From NCBI GenBank assembly GCA_900239685.1, contig OENT01000643.1, positions 1-64,000 on the forward strand: a stretch of DNA of 64,000 nt, written 5' to 3'. This DNA is from Rotaria macrura (Eukaryota > Rotifera > Eurotatoria > Philodinida > Philodinidae). Under the pieces are notes generated by a model. The model was given only the letters and a program-made list of their open reading frames with translations, was not told the DNA's origin and ran no database searches. Below, one piece after another: positions 1 through 8,085 of this stretch. The position numbers and the translations under genes were made by a program. How positions within the stretch are numbered: position 1 is the stretch's first letter; each line of letters opens with the position of its first letter.

Positions 1-2
1 AA

Positions 3-65
3 ATAACTCATGCTGAAACACAAGTGCACATAAATGATATTAGACCTATTTATATTCAAAATTAA
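3..65 (+). CDS. C-terminal tail of retroelement pol (integrase end), partial
   Basis: The window opens inside a reading frame that ends in the residues VHINDIRPIYIQN and a TAA stop at 63-65. The H-x-N-D/Q-I-R-P pattern is typical of the extreme C-terminus of Ty3/retroviral-type integrases. Only 20 residues are visible, so the call rests mainly on its position ahead of a polypurine tract and LTR. It could be another retroelement-encoded product. Confidence 0.45.
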   Translation: MTHAETQVHINDIRPIYIQN

Positions 66-514
66 ATTAATCAGTAAAAGAAAACCAAAATCAACAGCAT
101 CAAATTCATCAACATTTTATCAACATCTTTATCGATATTTTTACAAACATTTTTATCGATTATTTTATTGGCAGTTTCATCATTATTAATATTTACAATT
201 AAAAACAACAAGAAGAAGGATGATGAATCATTGATGGAAACTTTCTTGAAAGGAATGTTTCTGAATAAACGAATTCGAATAGTTGTTAATTCATTCTTAT
301 GTCGATGACATCTGTAGTCAATCAAATATAACAGTTGAAGGTTGTTCAGAAATGAATGCCTAAGGGCTATTGGTCAATATCCTCTTCAAATGACTGTCCT
401 TTATTTTATTTATTATTTATGAGTTTTGTCGTATAATTCACTTATTCACGATATTCATATATTTATTGACCATTTTTATCTTATATATGTTCCTTTAGTT
501 ATTAAATTATCGTC

Positions 515-751
515 ATGTCCAAACCAAATTCTTCATATTATTCATCATCTCATCGTTCGCCATCACATCAACCACATGAAACATCTTCAACATTTCATAT
601 TCATTCGTCGGATTACGAAATTGTATTTGTGAATAGTGAAACATCAACACATATACTCGACAAATTATTACATCACGTGAATATGAAGAAACATTACCAT
701 GTACATGTTTCAACAAGAAGAATTATGAACTACTTAAAAAGTGATCAGTAA
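515..751 (+). CDS. small ORF in the 3' region of the LTR element
   Basis: This 78-codon ATG-started frame (MSKPNSSYYSSSHRSP...) is rich in Ser and His. It lies between the pol stop and the polypurine tract, where some bdelloid LTR elements carry an additional ORF. No domain, signal peptide or membrane segment is recognised. It may be a chance open frame in AT-rich DNA. Confidence 0.2.
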   Translation: MSKPNSSYYSSSHRSPSHQPHETSSTFHIHSSDYEIVFVNSETSTHILDKLLHHVNMKKHYHVHVSTRRIMNYLKSDQ

Positions 752-908
752 ATAGGACAGTGACTTGTCCATTTTTTCTTTCCCTTGTCTTTACATGTCT
801 TTCAATATTTTCTTTTGCTTAACATGATCAGATATTTTCCATATTTTTTTTTCTTCTCTCTTTCTCACTTCTAAAAAGAGTTTTGTGTACAAAACACTTT
901 TTTTTTCA

Positions 909-918
909 AGGGGAAGGA
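909..918 (+). other. polypurine tract of the LTR element
   Basis: The sequence AGGGGAAGGA directly precedes the TG that begins the LTR. This is where plus-strand synthesis would be primed in an LTR retrotransposon. Confidence 0.65.
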
Positions 919-1139
919 TGTTATGATATGTTGTTGGTTATGACATCTAGTCGTGTGTTTATTTATTTCTCGCTTCGTTCTAGTCTTTGTTTTCTCTTTC
1001 GCGTATATACATGTTATTTTTTGTTGAATAAAAGTCAGTCAGATAATAGATCGACGTATAGTCGGATACATAGTCCGTTATGTTCTTCTATGCAATGAAT
1101 TCACATACGCCCTCATAGTCTGCAACTCAGAACATAACA
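919..1139 (+). repeat. 3' long terminal repeat
   Basis: It is 221 bp long, starts TGTTATGATATG and ends AACATAACA, giving a TGTTATG/CATAACA terminal inverted repeat. It contains AATAAAAG about 110 bp in. No second LTR is present in the window, so identity between LTRs (insertion age) cannot be assessed. Confidence 0.75.
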
Positions 1140-1292
1140 TTTTTAAATTTATTTTGTTCAATATTGCCTAAATAATCTCATATTCCGTAAAATAAAATTT
1201 TTTATTTATATGAGAACTTATAATACTTTGAGAAAAATTGTATTAAGTATAGCATCTTAGAATGATTATGAACATGTAGAAGTTGATCTCTT

Positions 1293-1365
1293 GATCATCT
1301 GGCTCAATGGCCCAAACGGTGGGTAAGTGATATACTAGTATTCATGTTCGAATCTAATCTTCATC
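1293..1365 (+). repeat. tRNA-like remnant with A and B boxes (possible SINE head)
   Basis: TGGCTCAATGG at 1300-1310 fits a pol III A box, and GTTCGAATC at 1346-1354 fits a B box 46 bp further on, the normal tRNA spacing. The acceptor and T stems do not pair, so this is not an intact tRNA. A tRNA-derived SINE head or a degenerate tRNA pseudogene are the options. Confidence 0.2.
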
Positions 1366-1379
1366 CTTATATAATTCCA

Positions 1380-1788
1380 TTTAGACTAGTCCGGACTCGT
1401 CCACTACTTGAAACTAGAGCCAATCCTATGTATCGTCTCTGATGTCCTTCCTTTTTAAATTTTATATTATTTTCGGATGGGCGTCCCTGTCATCCGTCCT
1501 GACTAGTCTTTGTCTCAAAAAGTCCTCGTCCACGACTAGTCTGTATATTAGATAGTAATTTTGTATATAAACAGACTCAAAACCAGTCTCAGACGGGTCT
1601 CCTTAAATCAAGGGACTAGTCTTATCATGTTTTATGACGATCATCAATTAAAGTACCAGGACGCGTACGTATGACGGTCAGAAATTCGGACTAGTAAAGG
1701 ACTAGTCAATTTTGAGACAGACTATACAGGACGGCCCGACATGTCTAGAAAAAAGACTAGTCATTTAGCCCGTCTTTTACTCACTTAG
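1380..1788. repeat. GACTAGTC-rich repeat (probable foldback-type element)
   Basis: The palindrome ACTAGTC or GACTAGTC recurs at least seven times, with variants such as GGACTCGTCC, CCAGTCTC and CGGGTCTCC. There is no open frame. Its right side abuts a mariner transposase fragment, which suggests insertion into, or recombination with, that element. I could not define termini or a target duplication. The architecture resembles the ACCGGT- and ACGCGT-rich elements elsewhere in the window. Confidence 0.45.
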
Positions 1789-2157
1789 GAGCATTGTATT
1801 CACCATCTAAATCAAACTAATTTTCGTCGGTAAACAGCCATTTTTTGGTGTCTTCTTTGTGTAATGATTTAATATCCAATTTACAAATTTAACTCTGTTC
1901 CTTTTTTGGAGATCAGTCAATTTTAGCTGCTTGATTTTCTTGCACTGGAAACAACCAAGATCTTCACGTGATATTCGCTGGGCACTTCTTCGTGAAATAT
2001 TCATTTCAGCAGCCAATCTTCTTGTTGACACACGTTTCTTCTGAGCTAGACGCTGTTTCCCCTTTAAGGTATTCCCTTTTGTTTGAACTGTGCGTAGACG
2101 AAATGAAGAATAAGACAAATTGATAGATGCTGTGTCCTTGATCATGTTAATCCTCAA
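1788..2157 (-). pseudogene. Tc1/mariner-family transposase fragment, broken
   Basis: Reading the minus strand from 2157, the frame encodes a helix-turn-helix-like N-terminal part (KKRVSTRRLAAEMNISRRS) and then KLTDLQKRNRVKFVNWILNHY, a common run-up to the catalytic core of IS630/Tc1/mariner transposases. A one-base frame shift follows near NHYTK. The shifted frame reads KKWLFTDEN, a TAG stop, then FDLDGEYNAPK. The D in FTDE is the expected first catalytic Asp. Homology ends there at the GACTAGTC-rich repeat; the other two catalytic acids are missing. It is therefore a dead fragment. Confidence 0.75.
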
Positions 2158-2379
2158 TTTAATTATTTGTAATGAAAATACTCAACCCAAATCACGAAAA
2201 AGTTTCGTCGGTCCATCACTACTTTTATATTTATTGTTTACAGCTGTTTGTACCTCCCCAGGTCGATGATTACGGACTCCATGAACGAGCGTTTACGACC
2301 ATATACGATGGCGTACACAACCATATATGGTCGTAATACATGGCTCAGTATTACGATCGAATTTCTCCGTGGCGTATAC

Positions 2380-3206
2380 TAGGGATGCACCGGTGACGGT
2401 AACCGTAGTAACGGTGTACCGTCACTGTTTCACCGGTCATCATGGGTCACCGACACCGGTGTCACCGGTCTTCACCGGTCTTCACCGGTCACCGTCACCG
2501 GTCTTCACCGGTGGCCGTTACCGGTTTCACCAGGTACAGCTTCGGTAATAAACCGACTTCTCTTCATAGTGTGTTTAGTTATCGAATAATGCATTAAAGT
2601 GAACTCCACTCTGAGATTCTAGTTGCTACCTAAAAACTTAACCTAACACTATTAATATCGAGATTTAAAAATTTTCAGTGAGCTTTTTTAACTTTTCTTA
2701 TAGATCTATTGTAGGGATGTAACAACACCAATAATATTGGTGGTATTGGTATTGTTTTACTCCAATTGTATTGGAAAGAAATATTGAACACAATGCTATT
2801 CATATGCAAGTCAATCAAAACTTTTCAACTTATTCATGCGGATTCTCAATCTTTGTTCACGGACACTTCAACTTTTATGCCTTATAGCTTGACTCACAGC
2901 CTACTTTACTAGAAATTCTGATTGAAGGGAGGACTTCGCTATTGTTCGAGTGCTAAGTAACTGGTTTATAAAAAGCCTCTCACCCCCTATCAAGTGTAAT
3001 AGTGAAAATGAGCTAAATATACACGCTGTACGAATGAAAGCGACCAATGAGACCGGTAAAAGAGGTAACAAGGACCGGTGATACCGGTGACGGTGACCGG
3101 TGAAGACCGGTGACACCGGTGACGGTGACCGGTACTACGGTTACCGGTAAAGACCGGTGAAACGGTGACGGTATAACGGTGACGAACCGTCACCGTTGCA
3201 TCCGTA
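2380..3206. mobile_element. non-autonomous hAT element with ACCGGT-rich arms
   Basis: It begins TAGGGATGCACCGGTGACGG and ends as the inverted copy (CCGTCACCGTTGCATCCGTA). It is flanked by a perfect 8-bp duplication GCGTATAC at 2372-2379 and 3207-3214. An 8-bp duplication and a TAGGG-type end are hallmarks of the hAT superfamily. Both arms, roughly 150 bp each, are dense arrays of CACCGGTC/GACCGGTG units. The AT-rich middle (about 2540-3000) has no transposase that I recognise. It is inserted inside the CCCAGG element, so it is the younger of the two. Confidence 0.8.
2712..2765 (+). repeat. one-ended hAT-type TIR remnant (ATTGGT type)
   Basis: TAGGGATGTAACAACACCAA followed by TATTGGT units closely matches the end of the foldback MITE at 4275-4650. 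No matching opposite end is seen nearby, so it looks like a truncated end captured inside the ACCGGT element, making a third nesting level. Confidence 0.4.
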
Positions 3207-3489
3207 GCGTATACGAAGGTATACAGTCGTTTCCGATCGCAAACGACCTTCGTAATAGATCGTATTTTACCGTAAACGATCGATGCACTGCAGTGTAGAG
3301 TTTTCATCAAGTTGTTGATAAACGGCGATTTTCTTGTTTCCGTAGATGATCGTATTTTACCGTACACGATCGGGAGAAATACGGTCGTAATACTGAACCA
3401 TGTATTACGCTGAATTACGACGAAATACGGTCACGGCGGCCGTATTATGACGTATATGGTCGTTAACGATCGTGAGGATTCGACCTGGG

Positions 3490-4107
3490 TCTTTACTTTT
3501 CATGCTTTTTCAAATATGACTAAAACAATGTTTGATCCCAATCATATACCGCTTTTTAGAGAATTTCAACCTTCATCTTTCGATAAATATTTTTGACTCG
3601 ACATTTAATTTCTCTTAGCAAAGAAATGATCATGTCTTTCTAATATTGGGTTACAGCCCTATATCAGCAAGACTAATAACATACAGTCTCTATCTCACTT
3701 GCCAAAAACTGCATTTTATCTTTGCACAATAAGAAATGCATGAAACAAATATGGAAGACTGATCATAATCTTTTTTATTGTTCATATTATTAAATTATTT
3801 GAGTGAAGTTCTATCTATGTAAATCTCCATGTATTGTTAAGATGTGAAAAAGTCTTGGTGGTAATTTCATGCGTCGCATTTTCCTCTCAAAGAACAAAGC
3901 TCTTTTCAAACTAAAATGCTTTGATGATTAACCTATTCCAAACAATGAATATAAAAGTATTGTACCTATATTATCTGAAATGCCAAAAATCAGATCTATT
4001 CAAATTACAAAAAGAATCATTATAAACTAAAAGTTACATTTTTGTTTGCATAGTTTCACTCTATGTGACAGCAACTACTCAATGTTGTGTACTTCAAAAT
4101 AAGAACG
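3490..4107. other. non-coding AT-rich stretch
   Basis: I see no supported gene or repeat here between the nested transposons and the tRNA gene. Confidence 0.5.
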
Positions 4108-4114
4108 AAAAAAA
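4108..4114 (-). terminator. RNA polymerase III terminator of tRNA-Phe
   Basis: A run of seven T on the minus strand lies 8 bp past the tRNA 3' end, as expected for pol III termination. Confidence 0.7.
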
Positions 4115-4122
4115 TTAAGTTA

Positions 4123-4133
4123 TGCCGTGACCC

Positions 4134-4190
<57 letters not shown>

Positions 4191-4195
4191 CCGGC
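4123..4195 (-). tRNA. tRNA-Phe (GAA)
   Basis: The 73-nt minus-strand gene begins GCCGGGATAGCTCAGTTGGG and ends GGGTCACGGCA. The anticodon loop CTGAAGA with stem TCAGA/TCTGA gives anticodon GAA. A box (TAGCTCAGTTGG) and B box (GGTTCGATCCC) are intact, the T stem pairs, and there is no intron. One oddity is a G5/A68 mismatch in the acceptor stem; the other six pairs are canonical. The context (transposons on both sides) leaves open whether it is functional, but the core elements and terminator look intact. Confidence 0.93.
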
Positions 4196-4274
4196 GATTA
4201 CTCATCAGTTTAAATACATTGGAAATTTAAAATGAAAGCTTTCGTCACATAATAGAATAAGTAGGATTTATATC

Positions 4275-4650
4275 TAGGGATGTAACAATACCATTTGGAG
4301 ACACCTAAAGATTGCCAATTTTCATGATGAAGATCTACCAATACCAACCAATACTTTTTGTCGCTTATAACCAACAAACTTAGCTCTATCTGATAGAAGA
4401 ATAAAAAATACCAATACCAACGAAAAGTATCCTCGGTATTGGTGAGTATTGGTAAAAAAACGCTAATTTTTACCAATACTCACCAATACCGAGGATACTT
4501 TTCGTTGGTATTGGTATTTTTTATTCTTCTATCAGATAGAGCTACGTTTGTTGGTTATAAGCGACAAAAAGTATTGGTTGGTATTGGTAGATCTTCATCA
4601 TGAAAATTGGCAATCTTTAGGTGTCTCCAAATGGTATTGTTAAATCCCTA
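4275..4650. mobile_element. hAT foldback MITE, 376 bp, with 8-bp target duplication
   Basis: This is a near-perfect palindrome. The left arm starts TAGGGATGTAACAATACCAT, the right arm ends ATGGTATTGTTAAATCCCTA, and the arms of about 180 bp meet at a loop of roughly 7 bases near 4460. It is flanked by a perfect duplication TTTATATC (4267-4274 and 4651-4658), which identifies a hAT-type insertion. Arms contain repeated TATTGGT/ACCAATA units. It lies 80 bp from the tRNA 5' end. The open frame across the left arm is a consequence of the palindrome, not a gene. High arm identity suggests a recent insertion or arm homogenisation. Confidence 0.9.
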
Positions 4651-4658
4651 TTTATATC

Positions 4659-5320
4659 AATGCTTGTTACAATTTTTTCTATTACTAAATCGGATTAATC
4701 CTTATTTGTCATGCTTCACGTATACACTCAATTGAAATGTAGTGCTTTCTTCTCATGAAAAATATCAGTTAATAAAGAGATGACAGAGGAGAAAACGAAT
4801 TCAGCTTTTACGAAAAGAACCTCGTGATCGTAATGCGGAAGTTTGGTCATCGCTCATAGTCTTGTCCATTTTGGGAAAAAGTGCAACTGTAAAATAAAGC
4901 GTCCTTTAGGAATTGTTGTGGTTTTCATGCTGTATCATGTGGTTTAGTTTTTTAAATACAATATAAAATTATGATCAAATGAAATGCAACTCTATGTCCT
5001 ATGTTTTATTTCATATTCATTATGATCTAATGATACCAGCTAGTTTTCAACGAAAGCAGATCTGTTCGACCTTTTATTACTATGATATTTGTTGCGTAAT
5101 CAAATAGTATAGAAAAAATAGAGCGTGACTTTTTCTATCAACTGACGAGAAAAGAAATTTTCCTCAATCCTTCTCTGCAAACATAAGGGTGTGAGTGTGG
5201 CTAGAGTGGTGTGGATTTAGCTATATGAATCAGGGTGTTTGGGTAGGAGGGGCAGGTTTAGGGTGTGATTAGTTTCAGCTCATTATCAGACAGCAACCCA
5301 CGCATCCCAACTGACAACCA
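4659..5320. other. non-coding stretch with a GT-rich patch
   Basis: No gene is seen. Bases 5186-5275 are strikingly G/T-rich (GGGTGTGAGTGTGG and GTTTGGGTAGGAGG), recalling degenerate bdelloid telomere-type repeats of TGTGGG form. A related GGGTGTGAGTGTGG patch occurs near 7591. Confidence 0.4.
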
Positions 5321-5592
5321 CCCATGGCAAAAAAAACGTTACTTTTAAATGCTGCAAAACACGTTAATGCTGGCCGGTTTAACGCGTTTCGCAGCTTCTA
5401 AACCGGTTAAAAACGCCGCGAGACGATACATTTTTCGTTTTCATTCTGGAATTCTGGTTCCGAAACGCGTTTTGAGTAAGTGGAAAAAGGGTTTTATACG
5501 CTTCTCGTCATGGGAAACACTGCGAAACGCGTTAGATCGACCAGCATTAACGCGTTTCGCAGTGAATATATCCTTGTTTTTTTTGCCATGGG
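5321..5592. mobile_element. ACGCGT-rich short element, copy 1
   Basis: Ends are a 17-bp inverted repeat: CCCATGGCAAAAAAAAC on the left and its complement on the right. The inside carries repeated AACGCGTTTCGCAG/CTGCGAAACGCGTT words and AACCGGTT-type variants. Because CATG is palindromic, the target duplication (possibly CATG) cannot be separated from the repeat end. The open frame that runs through it is compositional. A second, longer element with similar ACGCGTT motifs lies at 49946-50890. Confidence 0.55.
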
Positions 5593-6296
5593 CATGCCTT
5601 GAGTATCAGCTGAGAACAATCATGCCCAATCTCACATTAACACCCACATCGATCAAAATGGTATCATTTACTGTCCGACTACTCACGGAAAAAGTTGTTA
5701 AAATGTAGTATTTACAGTAAAAAGCGGGATCAATACTGTTCACTTTCGGGTCGTAACAGACTGTAATAACTGGCAAAGAAATGCGCACAGTTTTGCATCC
5801 GTCTCGTAAACAGACCCCATATTGATAGAAAACGATGTGTTACAATGTGCTCGTGAACAGGCAATTTTCGCAACGATAAATTATTCGAAATAAGCAATTA
5901 CGGAGGTCAAGCGTCGCAGCCGTCTTGTATACACAGAAAACGTTTTTGGGACAAAGACGCGGTTTTCATAAGGGATAGTATTTTAAAACTAAGGAATAAG
6001 ACTGATAGCAGTGTTACATCCGATTTTATTATCGCTAACATGATTCAGGTGTAGCGAAGCCTATCTGAGTTTTCTTGTAAATATCAGTTGAGATACCCTT
6101 CAGTGATACTCTCGTGTGTAGTAGTAAAGTTCCATTAATTTAAATTCCCGTTGGAGAGACTAAGTTACATTGAAATTTAACAAAAATGTAGCATGAAAAC
6201 TACAGCCTGATTTCCTCTCTGTCTTTACACATTCCTGCACAACTAAACTAAGTATCACATGGAATGTGCAAGGAAAACATAGAACTGATTATACAG

Positions 6297-6646
6297 CCCA
6301 GTAAACCGAATGATTACACTCCGTTTGTGTAGTAGTCTGAAGAACCACGTTAATTAGCTCTTCGGTGCTGTGGTATCACGATTCTCTTACGTTCTTCATT
6401 TCCGTATGTCAAAACTTATATCAATACTTTGGAGATATTTTTGGCGAAAAGGTCCGAAAAAAGACAGTATGCGGTCTGGTTTACGTATAGGTCATCGCTC
6501 TTCGTTAACTGCTCCGTAAGCGTTCCGTAACTTATACGCATGTATTTCGTAAACCGATGCTCGTAAGCGATATTCTTCCGAATGCCGTAAACATGCCGTT
6601 TGATATTCTTTCACCGCCGTATACGGATCATTCTGTACCACCTGGG
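6297..6646. mobile_element. CCCAGG-TIR element, copy 2 (degenerate)
   Basis: The right end GTATACGGATCATTCTGTACCACCTGGG aligns with the end of the copy at 57306-58182 (TTTACGGATCGTTCTACTCGACCTGGG). The left end CCCAGTAAACCGAATGATTACACTCC aligns with copy 1 (CCCAGGTCGATGATTACGGACTCC). The interior has many TTCCGTA/CGTAA words. Divergence is much greater than in the other copies, and no target duplication is evident, so this is an old insertion. Confidence 0.55.
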
Positions 6647-6651
6647 CTGGG

Positions 6652-6666
6652 CACCCACACCCACAC
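6652..6666 (-). repeat. short telomere-like CCCACA tract
   Basis: The sequence CACCCACACCCACAC gives two and a half TGTGGG units on the minus strand, beside the degenerate CCCAGG element. TGTGGG-type repeats are known from bdelloid telomeres; two units may be coincidence. Confidence 0.3.
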
Positions 6667-8085
6667 TTCCATATAACGTTTTTCATCATTAAAGGAAAGA
6701 AAAATATTGAGCTGAACATATTTTAAATAGCTCATGTATTTTACCGTTGCCAGAGAAAAACAATAACTGTATTATCAAGATGCCGCGGTCAAAACCAAGA
6801 CCAGAGAGACCAACTCGATGAGTAATGTGAAACTCGCTGGAAAAAGAAATGCGTTTTGTATCATGTTTTTGAAAAGCTGCTTTTGTGAAAAAAATTTATT
6901 CGAGCAAGATGACAGAAATGAGTTTCTCTGAGAGAAAATGCAGTGCAAAGTGTTTGGAAATGCGTTTTCTTTACTTTTTTATCCCATGGTCACGAGTCTT
7001 TTATGAATACGTTGAAAATGAATTTAAATGACTGTAAAAAGTTCTATTTAGCCGATAGAAAGTTCATTTACGACAAGAATGCTTTTAAAATGGTACTTCT
7101 TCATTAGGTAATTCAAGTAAACATGAACCATAAATTGTTCATGTACATATTGAAAGCATATCCGCTACAATCGATCTAAGTAATCATTATCAAGTGCTTT
7201 CATGATTCAGATCGATTTCGTTGGAATCTTCTCAATATCCAATGTGAAAAAAATAAAAATAATCATGCTTACAAAATCCGTCGGTAAACAACCAGCAGCT
7301 CTTACTTTTGTGTTTGAGTATGATTTGCACTCGTGCACATGGTTATGCTGTAACGGACAAACATTATTCTTCTTGCTTAGCTGTTTTCATTATTTTACGA
7401 TGCATATAAACGATATTTTTATTCATGCCCTAAACAGCATCATCACACGTCGATCAAATTTACGTACTGCATATACATGTACAAACTGGATGAAGATGTC
7501 GAAAAGGACGAAATGGGATAAATTACGTTGAAGAAAGAAAAAATTGATACAACGATCGTGACGTCATTTTTTGTCGGTAATGAGTATGGAGGGTGTGAGT
7601 GTGGGGTTGGTGAGTAAGACTTCAGAAATGATGCACTCAAATCCATCCTAAATTATCATGGAAATAAAAAATCTATTCTTCCTGTATGAGCCTCATGTAA
7701 ATAAATTATAGGACACTTCGTAAGCGTCAGGATAGTAGTACGACTGTAAAGCTTGTAGTTTTAACCTGTTGCGATAGATAAATATCATACTGAAACCGAT
7801 GGGTACTGTTCATCTCATTTGCTTAATTAGAAAGCCTAGTATCATATCAGTATAATCGAAAAGTGAATCTAATTCACTGGCAGATTGAATATATTTATGT
7901 GGAAAAAATTCATGAAGTTTTGCTTAAACGGCAAACGGATCTATTCGATAAATAGTCTAATATCAATTAAAAAAGATCTTTGAATTATTACAAATATGAA
8001 ATACAATAAACAACTAATAGAAAACAAGAAACACATCATATTTCTAACAATAAAAAGACGAAATTACAAAAACAAAAAACATTTG
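6667..8085. other. non-coding stretch downstream of PIBF1
   Basis: No supported gene. A G/T-rich patch near 7588-7615 resembles the one at 5186-5275. The rest is AT-rich and stop-dense. Confidence 0.45.

Larger units (their letters stand above)
1..1139 (+). mobile_element. LTR retrotransposon, 3' part (cut by window edge)
   Basis: The order is the C-terminal tail of a pol-like frame (3-65), a roughly 850-bp 3' region, a purine-rich tract (909-918) and a 221-bp LTR beginning TGTTATGATATG and ending CAGAACATAACA. Start and end are inverted (TGTTATG/CATAACA) as expected for LTRs, and the purine tract directly abuts the LTR as a polypurine tract should. The LTR contains AATAAAA near 1027, a possible polyadenylation signal. 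The 5' LTR and most of pol lie outside the window, so the superfamily (probably Ty3/gypsy-like) and the target duplication cannot be checked. Confidence 0.75.
2257..3489. mobile_element. CCCAGGTCGA-TIR non-autonomous element, copy 1 (interrupted)
   Basis: It starts CCCAGGTCGATGATTACGGA and ends TTCGACCTGGG, a 10-bp inverted terminal match. Flanks are TC on both sides, a possible 2-bp target duplication. The arms are filled with short CG-containing palindromes (CGATCG, GTATAC, TACGACC, ACGATCGT) unlike the AT-rich surroundings. It has no transposase. An 827-bp hAT-type element (2380-3206) is inserted within it; without that and one 8-bp duplication the element would be about 398 bp. Three relatives lie at 6297-6646, 55602-55916 and 57306-58182. 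Confidence 0.75.

Noticed and set aside
2327..3367. Open frames with SPVFTGHRHR-type repeats
   Set aside because: They are translations of the ACCGGT repeat arrays, not genes.
4210..4476. 88-codon minus-strand open frame
   Set aside because: It lies in one arm of the foldback MITE and mirrors the other arm.
5349..5708. 119-codon plus-strand open frame
   Set aside because: It runs through the ACGCGT-rich repeat; the openness comes from repeat composition and it has no protein-like features.
7202..7531. 109-codon plus-strand frame
   Set aside because: Composition matches chance frames in AT-rich DNA; no splice support or domain.
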